Part shown: positions 14,549 through 22,757 of the stretch, in pieces
How the letters are laid out: the number at the start of each line of letters is the position of its first letter
Numbering within the stretch: position 1 is the stretch's first letter
The notes under the pieces: generated by a model
The model's input: only the letters and a program-made list of their open reading frames with translations
The model's database searches: none
Told to the model about the DNA's origin: nothing
From: a virus
DNA length: 54,155 nucleotides
IMG/VR virus record: IMGVR_UViG_3300009502_001060
Location: 1-54,155 of that record
Strand: one strand, 5' to 3'
Made by a program: the position numbers and the translations under genes

Positions 14549-15395
14549 GATTATCCTCAGTTTGTTCCGAAATAATATTTTCCACCATACAAAAATGTTG
14601 TGGAGACTGTCCGTTTTTTACTGGCATTTTTGCTATTGTCATATGGATCCGCGCAACGCTTCCATTACTATGAATATATCGTTTATCCATCACAAATCCG
14701 TCAACTTTTCCCGAATTCATTTTTGCCATATTATCAAGGTCTTCTTGAATATCATCTGGATGCGTAAAACTCATCCAATTAGTACATGACAATTCTTCTA
14801 ATGTTTTGCCTGTAATTTTACAAAATAATGGATTGGCTTCGCAGATTTGTCCTGTCAATGAATCTATCAATGCAATTCCAATAGGAGCCGACACAAATAA
14901 CCGTTTAAAAACTATTTGTTGACGTTCTATCTCTTTATCTCTAAAATCCAATTCCTCCACTAAACTTTCCATTTCGGGATAATCTTTTGAGGGGGGGATT
15001 GTTACAAAAATGGCAGAGGATGATTCTACAGTATATAAAATATGTGAGACATTTGCCTGTATAAAAAGACTTTGACCTGCAACAGCACTGGTAATAATAC
15101 CATTAGTTTCCTGAAATATTTTTCCGCTAACTACCATAACCCATTCTGGTTCATAGAGAAAATGTCTTTTTATGACTGTAACTGGGTCAAATTCAAGATA
15201 TTGAACTGCTACCTTGTCATTTTTCATTAATCCTCGACCTGTAGATGCTCCAGAGTTACACTGTAATTTAACTTTAGATCCCTTTACAATTAATATTTCG
15301 TGCATTGGACGAACATCTTGCTCAATAGTTAATTCGCGAATACGTTGGAGATTGTCGTTTGAATTGAAATTTATAAATTGTTTACCCATATTCAT
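14538..15395 (-). CDS. Cupin-PAS sensory protein
   Basis: From ATG 15395 the protein has 285 residues. The N-terminal half is cupin-like (KLQCNSGASTGRGLMKNDKV, FLYEPEWVMVVSGKIFQ, FIQANVSHILYTV). A short coiled coil (LVEELDFRDKEIERQQ) links it to a C-terminal PAS domain: LFVSAPIGIALIDSLTGQI, NPLFCKITGKTLEEL, SFTHPDDIQEDLDNM, and a PAC-like end. There is no kinase, cyclase or DNA-binding output domain, so any signal must pass through partner proteins, possibly the two membrane proteins encoded downstream in overlap. PAS domains are rare in phages. Three overlapping TATTTATA motifs lie just before the start. Confidence 0.7.
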   Translation of the reverse strand: MNMGKQFINFNSNDNLQRIRELTIEQDVRPMHEILIVKGSKVKLQCNSGASTGRGLMKNDKVAVQYLEFDPVTVIKRHFLYEPEWVMVVSGKIFQETNGIITSAVAGQSLFIQANVSHILYTVESSSAIFVTIPPSKDYPEMESLVEELDFRDKEIERQQIVFKRLFVSAPIGIALIDSLTGQICEANPLFCKITGKTLEELSCTNWMSFTHPDDIQEDLDNMAKMNSGKVDGFVMDKRYIHSNGSVARIHMTIAKMPVKNGQSPQHFCMVENIISEQTEDNRGK

Positions 15396-15396
15396 A

Positions 15397-15416
15397 TATA
15401 AATATAAATATAAATA
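15397..15416 (-). promoter_or_regulatory. Triple overlapping TATTTATA motif
   Basis: Three overlapping sense-strand copies of TATTTATA (complements of 15397-15404, 15403-15410, 15409-15416) end one base before ATG 15395. Confidence 0.4.
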
Positions 15417-15468
15417 GCAATAAGTATGAAAATACTTAACGGCATCTATTGCAAATAGTATTATTATA

Positions 15469-18400
15469 TCAACTGCATTTACTCCACGAACAAGATACAC
15501 AAGTACAACATCCGTCGGAATAAATTAATTGTCCATTACAAGACGGGCATTTCTGACCATTAACGATAGTGCCATCTTTAATATATTTTTTCAGAACTCG
15601 GGCAGCAGCGGATGCCATACTGGTAATATCATCGGTTGCTTTTTGAAGTTGTTGTACTAAAAATTCTATTGGAACTCCATGTCTCATACTCATGGATGCC
15701 ATACGAAATAGAATTTGTTCGGTAGGAGTAAATTGTTTAGAAAAGTCCTCAATACAGATGTCATCAATTTCAAGAGCATACTGTCCCCTCTTAACTTTAG
15801 TAATCTTACCATTCTTCTGAGTAAACTTGAAGCTAAACCCATTGATATGTCCTCCAAAGATTTCATATGGTTGATTATTTTGGATACCGACCACGATAAC
15901 GAATTTCTCGCCTTTAACTGAAACAACATGAATGTCAGCATCAATGGATGGAAGACGTTTGGGATATTCCGTAGTCTTAGTTTGAATATTTTCACGAGAC
16001 AAGTTCAATTCTTTAAGTTCATCGTCAGAAAAGTTCTGATGCCCAATGACTACATTCTCATCCTTAAGTTTAAATGCCAGGGTCTTAAACGGCATATTAG
16101 AAACAATGCCGTACATCTTCTTATCAGGGAAAGCGGCAATACTCTTAACTTCTCGCTTATGAGCCTCTATGATGAAGTTATAAACTTCCTTCCATGTTGA
16201 GCCAATCGGAAGCATATAAGTCACTGAGATTGAGCTATCAATCCATTTCATTGTCTTGGACATCAACTCAAGCTTATCCATAGGAGACACATCAATAGAC
16301 TCCTTGAACTTGAACTTATGCCTATGTTCTTCTATGAATTTAGCAATTGGAACGCCAAGCTTGCCATCCCACGTATCCTTGATGGTATCTGAATTCATTG
16401 GAATAGAAACCCCCGCCTCCGTAAATGCGTCGCGAATGACACGAGGGACACAGAAATAATACTCATATTTACCAGACATACGAGTACGCTTCCAGAAGTA
16501 CATGAAAAAGGCAGGCTCGATTCCATATGACAATACAAAGTCACGAAACATCAAGGACAAAGTATTATGATTTATAACTCCATTTGCAGTAATATAAGTA
16601 TGATTTGGATTTGAGACTTCTATATCATACGTTTGGAAATTTTCCCGGGTTATAGATTTTACTTTAGACGTGACATAATTTTTTAAAGCAAATGGAAAAT
16701 ATAAATCCAATTCAACGTACGTAGATATATCATTCAAGGTATCTCTATTTAAAAAGATAACATTATCAAATTTGTTATTACATATTGCAGTAGTTAATCG
16801 ACAATACAATTTGGATTTAGACGACAATAATCGCGACAAAGTTTTTTGTATTGTTTGTATTAAACTAAACTCGACATAAATTTTTTCACAATCTATTGCA
16901 TAATCGAAATCCAACAACGATTGGGATTTTCTATGACTAATAAATCCAATCAACTCTCTATATTTTAAATTACTGTGCTTAAATCTTATTGTGGTTCTAA
17001 ACATTTCTTCATTCCACCCATCCTCGCCCTTGGTCATTTTGCTAAGATATGATTGTATTCCCAGATACATAAGGAGTTCTTGTACTTGACGAGTAATATG
17101 TTCATATTTAGAATAAAATGTTATATGCCCATTCGATACAGACCCATCCGCTTCAAATAAACCTCTCAAATAAGATGCAATTACGGATTTCGGGGAATGG
17201 AATATGTATTCGGGAATATTATAGGTATGTTCTTTACAAGAAGAAATATCCGAAATGTTTGATTTTTTCTCAAATCCATTATTTATCAAATATGTACCGA
17301 GATTTATAGAATGAGTCGAAATCTCATACATATTTTTATCGGAGGATTTCGTCACTGTACACTTCAACCCGAACAAGTCGTTAGTTAATTTAACAATATG
17401 ATCCACCAAATCAGTATCTTCGCCAAATACGGGAAATCTTATGCCATCAAGTTTTCCATTTTCACTTCTAAATTTTATACTACCGTCACCAGTAAATAAT
17501 CCAATATATTCCGCCAATTGTTCGGTTAATTTTTCGGGAAACTTGCATATAGATGAATTATGATGGCTGCTAGTTGCACAGCAATTCAGTGTAACATAAT
17601 TCGAACAAATTTCACTTACACCCATATAAGATACTATTATATCATCCACCGTAATATCAGGAGCATACTTCCAATCATATTTTCCACCATTTAAAATCCG
17701 AATTCTATGAGTCTCGGACATTTTAATTTGCCGTCCGTCATCTAAAGTTAAGACATATCCGTTTATCACCCCATTATTATAATAAGATACTATATCCGAC
17801 GTTCCATGCTCATGACAAATACTCACATCATCATTATAATCTATAAACTCTTTTTCTTTTGGCTTAATACCAATCAAATCCTTTATTTTTAATAATCCAT
17901 TGCTAGTAACGATTCGTGTATTTTCTTCAACACAACCCGTAGGAGCAATAGAACTGACAGTAACATTGCGAGCATGAGTACCTTTGAGGATAGGAACCTT
18001 GAACTCTTCATGCATCTTTTCCGACTCCTTGATGATACGAGCTACGAATGGAGCTTCACGCCACTTCTCTTTATTGAACAGCCCAAAGTCCCCCTTCTCA
18101 AGTCCCAATTCCTCGGTGCTGATATAGAGCCAATAGTTGTACCACTTGATAAACTCTTCGATAGCTTCATTACCTTCTTTAGAACCATAAGAAAGGCCCT
18201 TCTTGAAAAGCCATGCCGCAATGTTCGTTACACCCGCACCGGTCCGACGCAATTTACGAATAGCCAACTCTTGATGCGGAGTTGCAAATGTATGACTTAC
18301 CAACTCGCATTCATTGACGTTATCGAGGAAACGATTGACGGAATGACCAATCTTCTCTAATTGGCCCATGAAGATTTCCCGCTTGGCCGAGAACTTGCCA

Positions 18401-18564
18401 CAATTGATTGACGCTAAGACACATAGCGACTCTCGGGAGAGGTATTGCTCCGAGTTTTTTACCACAACCCCACCGTTCACCACAAAGTTGTGGTTATCTT
18501 TCACTTCTATATCGTATAGAGGTTTTACTTCATGATTTATTCTAACATTTATAAGTTTTCCCAT
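15469..18564 (-). CDS. nrdJ: Class II ribonucleotide reductase, C-terminal part, with IntC and a LAGLIDADG intein
   Basis: The 1031-residue product contains three parts. First comes the C-fragment of a split intein (residues 1-37), then reductase sequence from SEQYLSRESLCVLASINC. A complete intein (211-667) interrupts the conserved IAPTG/TLSLM motif, and the rest of the reductase follows. The end is typical of adenosylcobalamin-dependent NrdJ: MASMSMRHGVPIEFLVQQL followed by a terminal zinc/redox region CPSCNGQLIYSDGCCTCVSC. The enzyme makes deoxynucleotides and needs vitamin B12. It becomes functional only after trans-splicing with the product of 19614-22649 and removal of the internal inteins. 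Extein pieces sum to about 873 residues, in the range of NrdJ enzymes. Confidence 0.85.
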   Translation of the reverse strand: MGKLINVRINHEVKPLYDIEVKDNHNFVVNGGVVVKNSEQYLSRESLCVLASINCGKFSAKREIFMGQLEKIGHSVNRFLDNVNECELVSHTFATPHQELAIRKLRRTGAGVTNIAAWLFKKGLSYGSKEGNEAIEEFIKWYNYWLYISTEELGLEKGDFGLFNKEKWREAPFVARIIKESEKMHEEFKVPILKGTHARNVTVSSIAPTGCVEENTRIVTSNGLLKIKDLIGIKPKEKEFIDYNDDVSICHEHGTSDIVSYYNNGVINGYVLTLDDGRQIKMSETHRIRILNGGKYDWKYAPDITVDDIIVSYMGVSEICSNYVTLNCCATSSHHNSSICKFPEKLTEQLAEYIGLFTGDGSIKFRSENGKLDGIRFPVFGEDTDLVDHIVKLTNDLFGLKCTVTKSSDKNMYEISTHSINLGTYLINNGFEKKSNISDISSCKEHTYNIPEYIFHSPKSVIASYLRGLFEADGSVSNGHITFYSKYEHITRQVQELLMYLGIQSYLSKMTKGEDGWNEEMFRTTIRFKHSNLKYRELIGFISHRKSQSLLDFDYAIDCEKIYVEFSLIQTIQKTLSRLLSSKSKLYCRLTTAICNNKFDNVIFLNRDTLNDISTYVELDLYFPFALKNYVTSKVKSITRENFQTYDIEVSNPNHTYITANGVINHNTLSLMFRDFVLSYGIEPAFFMYFWKRTRMSGKYEYYFCVPRVIRDAFTEAGVSIPMNSDTIKDTWDGKLGVPIAKFIEEHRHKFKFKESIDVSPMDKLELMSKTMKWIDSSISVTYMLPIGSTWKEVYNFIIEAHKREVKSIAAFPDKKMYGIVSNMPFKTLAFKLKDENVVIGHQNFSDDELKELNLSRENIQTKTTEYPKRLPSIDADIHVVSVKGEKFVIVVGIQNNQPYEIFGGHINGFSFKFTQKNGKITKVKRGQYALEIDDICIEDFSKQFTPTEQILFRMASMSMRHGVPIEFLVQQLQKATDDITSMASAAARVLKKYIKDGTIVNGQKCPSCNGQLIYSDGCCTCVSCSWSKCS
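16564..17934 (-). other. Intein with two LAGLIDADG motifs, in nrdJ at IAPTG|T
   Basis: 457 residues from Cys211 (CVEENTRIVTSNGLLKIKDL) to Asn667. The end, TYITANGVINHN followed by Thr, has the standard His-Asn and a +1 Thr. The block-B region is MSETHRIRI. Two endonuclease motifs are visible: LAEYIGLFTGDGSI and YLRGLFEADGSV. Both splicing and homing functions look intact. Confidence 0.88.
18454..18564 (-). other. Split intein C-fragment (IntC) of NrdJ
   Basis: Residues 1-37 read MGKLINVRINHEVKPLYDIE and then VKDNHNFVVNGGVVVKN, followed by extein Ser38. This is intein blocks F and G. The penultimate residue is Lys instead of the usual His, which some active split inteins tolerate. It pairs with IntN at 19617-19925; together they make a 140-residue intein without an endonuclease domain. 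Confidence 0.85.
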
Positions 18565-18565
18565 G

Positions 18566-19573
18566 TTACTTCATTTCCTTCCTGAGATTAGTGAGTGATC
18601 CAAAGTACTTCTTTACAACACAAAGATTCATCCCAAAATGTTTTGGGATTTTCCCGTACGATTTCTGATATTGGACTACATTGTCATAGTTTCCAACAGT
18701 TATACAATGTCCCATATCCAAGATTGTTTTAAAGTACTTTTTGATTTTGCTTTGATACGTCTTGAAAGCATTCCCACGATACACATTTTTTCCAGTTTTC
18801 CAGTTGTATTTTTGTTGGCAGGAGTTGGAACACGTTTCTTCGTGGTAGTGGTCTTTTAGTCTTCGTCCATACTCTTTTCCACACTCCTTACAAACCCGTG
18901 TTATCGTCGGATTTTTAATCGTCGATTCTTCCGTTCTTAGTTTGGCGTATTTTTTCTTCGTTCTACCACCCGCCTCAGACTTCCAATATGAAATTCTCGC
19001 ATCTCGGTGCCGTTTTCTAACCTCGGGGTCTCGAAAATATTTGCGGGTCTGCTCGCCAATCTTGCTTTTAGTTTCATCGGAGTGCTTAATCCCATACATT
19101 GGGTTTTTTTCTCCTGAATAGTCAAACTTTTCATATTGACGTACAAATTCATTTTTCCATTTTTCAAGATCGAATTTGGTGACTGCCCCTAAACGGATCA
19201 ACCTTTTGATGTCGCCCTTTGACATTACGTCATAACGTATTCCCAGTTGTCGAAAGAAGTCGGAGTAGATTCTTTGATAGTCCGATTTCTCTTTGTTAGT
19301 GTACTTTATTTCCACAATCTCTCTGAGCTTATCGAACGTCCCATCATAAACGAAGAAATCGGGTTTGTAAGATTTCCCGTCTATTTCATAGGTTATATTT
19401 TCTGTTAGATAATAGACCCCGATGCTGTCCAGATATTTAGCATATACAAACTCCTGTGTAGATCGCAGATATACCTTCTTTCCAAAGTGTGTAGTATGAT
19501 ACCCACTATATCCTCGCCCTCCCTTGTATCCTCCAAGTTTTATTTTCCCGTTATGTAGTTCGCAGTTTGTCAT
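18566..19573 (-). CDS. Homing endonuclease inside the split nrdJ intein locus (PD-(D/E)XK, NUMOD3, zinc finger)
   Basis: From ATG 19573 the protein has 335 residues. The nuclease comes first: YLRSTQEFVYAKYL (Glu), SYKPDFFVYDG and REIVEIKYTNK give E...PD...ExK. It is followed by a NUMOD3 motif (GEKNPMYGIKHSDETKSKIG), a zinc finger (CKECGKEYG ... CSNSC) and a C-terminal helix-turn-helix (HFGMNLCVVKKYFGSLTNL). It lies 1 base before the IntC gene and 40 bases after the IntN gene. This is the 'fractured gene' arrangement, in which a free-standing endonuclease replaces the intein's internal one. Upstream is ATATTTATTGGT-ATG. The frame extends to 19609, but no better start is seen. Confidence 0.85.
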   Translation of the reverse strand: MTNCELHNGKIKLGGYKGGRGYSGYHTTHFGKKVYLRSTQEFVYAKYLDSIGVYYLTENITYEIDGKSYKPDFFVYDGTFDKLREIVEIKYTNKEKSDYQRIYSDFFRQLGIRYDVMSKGDIKRLIRLGAVTKFDLEKWKNEFVRQYEKFDYSGEKNPMYGIKHSDETKSKIGEQTRKYFRDPEVRKRHRDARISYWKSEAGGRTKKKYAKLRTEESTIKNPTITRVCKECGKEYGRRLKDHYHEETCSNSCQQKYNWKTGKNVYRGNAFKTYQSKIKKYFKTILDMGHCITVGNYDNVVQYQKSYGKIPKHFGMNLCVVKKYFGSLTNLRKEMK

Positions 19574-19613
19574 ACCAATAAATATCATCTCACAAACGAA
19601 AAAGAACAATATT

Positions 19614-22600
19614 TTACTTGTGAATCACTATGTCATCATCAGACGTAAGAGAATCTGCCCTAACATATCCTCGATTTTTAGTCAAGATTGGATGATCGGA
19701 AGAACACTCTATCTCGTATTTTTTATTCCCGTCTTCAATGGTAAGTGTTATCGTAACGTCATTCCTTTGTTGCCACGAATGAAGAAGTTCCTTTAATTCG
19801 TACTTGTTCTCGGCAATGTTATAGGACATTACCAAAAACTTTTTACCGGCTTTTACCAACTCATAAATTTCTCCCATATTCTTCCATCCATCATCTGTAA
19901 GTATATGGGCATCAATAGATAAGCAGCACGCATTAGTGGACAGAATACAAGAGTCATACTCGTCCTTCTCGTCGTACAAAGCGTCTGAATTACTATACTT
20001 ACGAGCAATATCAATATTCTGAATACCAGGTTCTGCATTTTGATGCATATTCTTGGCAATCAGTTCCATTAGCTTGCGAGCTTTAGTTAACTTGGTGAAT
20101 ACTTCCTTCTTACGGTCATGTGTGGCGAGGCGGTAATAACGTCCAGTATCCTTTTCCTTCGTAGTATGCATATCAATGCTATGCACATCCACATAAATTT
20201 TGTCGCCCTTCTTGATAGCAGGCACAGTGAATGACATTTCCCAATCTTCATCATTTTCCACGGCTTTGTAAAACTTTTCCGTGCATTGGACACTGATGTT
20301 GGCGTTCTGAATCTTGGTGTAATCAGACTTGACTCGGATGAACTCTTCTACGTCAGGATGGTCACAGGAAATACTGAATAACATGGCAGGAATCCGGCCG
20401 TTTTGACCAACAAAATATCCGATTTTGTCCTCAAACTCCATCCAATGGACTGCGCCAGTGCTTTGATTGGCCGAATTCAATACTTTACAGCCATTCGGAC
20501 GAAGACGTGAATTGTGAGTTAAAAACCCATTAGCTATTAAAGTTTTTGTGCTAGTCGCAGTAGCTATTACTTCTATTTCTCCTATAAACTCAATAGACAA
20601 AATCTTAGCTGGTGGATTTGACCTTCCTCCCATCTTTCTTCCTTTCCACAAAGAATCGGATTTTTTAAATAATCTCGGAGAACAAAACATTCCAACTAAT
20701 TTAACATTTTCCCATTTTCCCTTGGGACGAATACATTGACACCCGGAATTATTAGGAGATACATAATAGTCGATTTTATATTTATCTAATATAGATACTA
20801 TTTTATCAAAAACCAATCCTTTATTTTGACTAATACCTATTTGATGGTCACTTAACCAACCTTCTCCATCTAAAATTCCTGATAAATATCCACCTTCCCA
20901 CGAATCAATTTCTTTCCAAGGAGTTGTTGTAAAAGCTAATTCATCGCCGATTTTTAGTTTGTCCGTAGTTCTCCACTCATAATTACACATTGTTCTACCA
21001 TCGGGCTTTTTCTTATTGTCTCTTGCCACCCAAAGATGTTCCGAACTTGCCGTCATTTCTCCTTTATCTGTGATTACTCTATATGATGGGCGTCGGATTG
21101 TTTTTACACTTTCTACAACACATTCTTTAAATGTAGATTTTATAAAATTAAGTTCTTCGCCAAAACCTATCAATTTATCTCCAACATTTAATTTTTCAAC
21201 CGGTACGTGTTTCAAATCAGCAGTGAGAATTAATGTTCCTGGAGCTAGACAAAAGTCCACACCTAATCCCTGACGATAAGCAGCACACTTGGCGATAGTA
21301 TAGGCAGCATTCTTAATGATTGCCTCAAGACTATCCCACTCTTCATCTTCCCGTTTAGCACCGAGGGATACAGTAGTACAATTCCCAGTATTTAATCCGC
21401 CACTCAATGTAAAATTATGAAATTCTGGTACTTGGACGCACCATACATCCTCAATTCGGTCGGTTTCTTCCAACGATACAACTTTCCAGTTGACTTTTGA
21501 TTTGTCTTTTTCCAATGAATTTTTGTGAGTCTCCCAGTTTTGTTTATGGTTTGTCTTGGTAAAAAACGAATCGAACAAGCAGTCTTTCCATATGTGCATA
21601 CCATAAAGTTTATGATTTGGGTTTCCGTCAAACGGAGATTTATCCCGCATTAACCGAATGTCCGAACAATAAATGCCGACGCTTTCTATGATTTTCTTAA
21701 TGCGAAGTAAAACGTCATCGTGGGCACACGCCAAGTATGCTCTTCCTTCGTCGTCCACAGAACCATCAGCAGCAAAATAACCAATTAAGAACCCAAGAAC
21801 ATACTCTTCATTGTATTTGTCCAACTCTGGGATTTCACTTTTGAAATGTGAGGGTAGATATTGAACTGTAATTGCTTCCTCTCGTTCTATAATAGACCAA
21901 TTGAAACCATTAAACAACTTCACCAATTCTTTTGAATCGCCACAAAGATGAAGGCGACAAGTATTAGTTGCCTTGTCATAATCGCCATCTCCAAACACAT
22001 ATCCATGAATAAATCCAATTGGGCAATAATAACGAGAACCTCCGGTTGAAGGCATCCATTTACGCTTCACATATGGAAGCTGGTCGAACTGAGACAAAGC
22101 CATCGTTGTTTTCTCAATTATGGTTCCTCCTCTCTCCACAGTTCTCCAAATGTGATTAGCAGTACAAAACACTTCTTTCTTGAGTGTATATCTTCCAAGA
22201 GTAAGTTTATAGAGTCGTTGAGGGCCAAAGTTTTTTACTGTTGCGGGGACAAATGCCCCATAGTTATTCATAACGCTGATAGTTTGCCCATCATTAAACC
22301 ATTCAAATGTTCTAAGTCCTTGGTCGGTAATGAATTCTGTATCTTTGCTAAAACAATTGGCAAGGCTTATTTTACGTCCACTACCTGCCCCTTGCATGAT
22401 TCCACCCGAGGGGTGCCACCAATCGTTATAAATTTCATCAAACCACTGAGCACTCCAATATTCTCGGAGTTCTTGGGTAGGTTCGACGGAAGCTACAAAA
22501 TCACATACTCTTTTGACAGCCTGTGAATAGGATTCGTCGGATGTTAAAGCATATTTCTTTTTGAAAGCATCTATCGAGAATTGGTTGTTTTGAAAGTATT

Positions 22601-22649
22601 CTTCAGTGGTGACTTTTTTTACGTCATCGAATTTTGTTACGATTTCCAT
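19614..22649 (-). CDS. nrdJ: Class II ribonucleotide reductase, N-terminal part, with two inteins and IntN
   Basis: The 1011-residue product holds the N-terminal reductase domains. These include DWWHPSGGIMQGAGSGRKIS, CTTVSLGAKREDEEWDSLEA, GLGVDF/SRLRPNG, HPDVEEFIRVKSDYTKIQNA and ILSTNAC. Intein 1 (residues 99-423) precedes the conserved Cys of SLAN|C. Intein 2 (467-713) splits VDF|SRLRP. IntN (909-1011) follows the catalytic STNAC. The N-x-C-x-E active-site motif of class II enzymes is formed only after splicing: N-A-C is here and S-E is in the next gene. The start ATG has an AAGAAGAG ribosome site. No substrate-specificity call between di- and triphosphate was made. Confidence 0.85.
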   Translation of the reverse strand: MEIVTKFDDVKKVTTEEYFQNNQFSIDAFKKKYALTSDESYSQAVKRVCDFVASVEPTQELREYWSAQWFDEIYNDWWHPSGGIMQGAGSGRKISLANCFSKDTEFITDQGLRTFEWFNDGQTISVMNNYGAFVPATVKNFGPQRLYKLTLGRYTLKKEVFCTANHIWRTVERGGTIIEKTTMALSQFDQLPYVKRKWMPSTGGSRYYCPIGFIHGYVFGDGDYDKATNTCRLHLCGDSKELVKLFNGFNWSIIEREEAITVQYLPSHFKSEIPELDKYNEEYVLGFLIGYFAADGSVDDEGRAYLACAHDDVLLRIKKIIESVGIYCSDIRLMRDKSPFDGNPNHKLYGMHIWKDCLFDSFFTKTNHKQNWETHKNSLEKDKSKVNWKVVSLEETDRIEDVWCVQVPEFHNFTLSGGLNTGNCTTVSLGAKREDEEWDSLEAIIKNAAYTIAKCAAYRQGLGVDFCLAPGTLILTADLKHVPVEKLNVGDKLIGFGEELNFIKSTFKECVVESVKTIRRPSYRVITDKGEMTASSEHLWVARDNKKKPDGRTMCNYEWRTTDKLKIGDELAFTTTPWKEIDSWEGGYLSGILDGEGWLSDHQIGISQNKGLVFDKIVSILDKYKIDYYVSPNNSGCQCIRPKGKWENVKLVGMFCSPRLFKKSDSLWKGRKMGGRSNPPAKILSIEFIGEIEVIATATSTKTLIANGFLTHNSRLRPNGCKVLNSANQSTGAVHWMEFEDKIGYFVGQNGRIPAMLFSISCDHPDVEEFIRVKSDYTKIQNANISVQCTEKFYKAVENDEDWEMSFTVPAIKKGDKIYVDVHSIDMHTTKEKDTGRYYRLATHDRKKEVFTKLTKARKLMELIAKNMHQNAEPGIQNIDIARKYSNSDALYDEKDEYDSCILSTNACCLSIDAHILTDDGWKNMGEIYELVKAGKKFLVMSYNIAENKYELKELLHSWQQRNDVTITLTIEDGNKKYEIECSSDHPILTKNRGYVRADSLTSDDDIVIHK
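19617..19925 (-). other. Split intein N-fragment (IntN) of NrdJ
   Basis: 103 residues starting CLSIDAHILTDDGWKNMGEI directly after the extein Cys of STNAC. Block B is ECSSDHPILTKNRGYVRADS. The stop codon follows IVIHK. The segment DHPxxTKNRGYVRAD is very close to the published NrdJ-1 split intein as I remember it. The partner is at 18454-18564, about 1 kb downstream beyond an endonuclease gene. Confidence 0.88.
20511..21251 (-). other. Intein in nrdJ at VDF|SRLRP
   Basis: 247 residues from Cys467 (CLAPGTLILTADLKHVPVEK) to THN, followed by Ser714. Block B is TASSEHLWV. One clear LAGLIDADG-type motif (YLSGILDGEGWL) is visible; a second is not evident, so the endonuclease may be reduced or inactive, while the splicing blocks look complete. 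Confidence 0.85.
21381..22355 (-). other. Intein in nrdJ at SLAN|CTTVS
   Basis: 325 residues from Cys99 (CFSKDTEFITDQGLRTFEWF) to Asn423 (NFTLSGGLNTGN), then Cys424. Block B is FCTANHIWR. Two endonuclease motifs are present: FIHGYVFGDGDY and LGFLIGYFAADGSV. The penultimate residue is Gly instead of His, as in some reductase inteins. Confidence 0.87.
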
Positions 22650-22757
22650 ATCATCTCTTCTTTAACTTTTGTGAATGGATATAAGTAGATAATCCCAACA
22701 CGTAAGCTTACAAGAAAATTTTCTGTAATACACGCATTCCAACTTATATCATGATAT

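Noticed and set aside
22650-22757. Gene in the gap between helicase and nrdJ
   Set aside because: Only a short frame overlapping the helicase 3' end is open; the gap is about 108 bases with a small palindrome (gtaagcttac) and no convincing signal.
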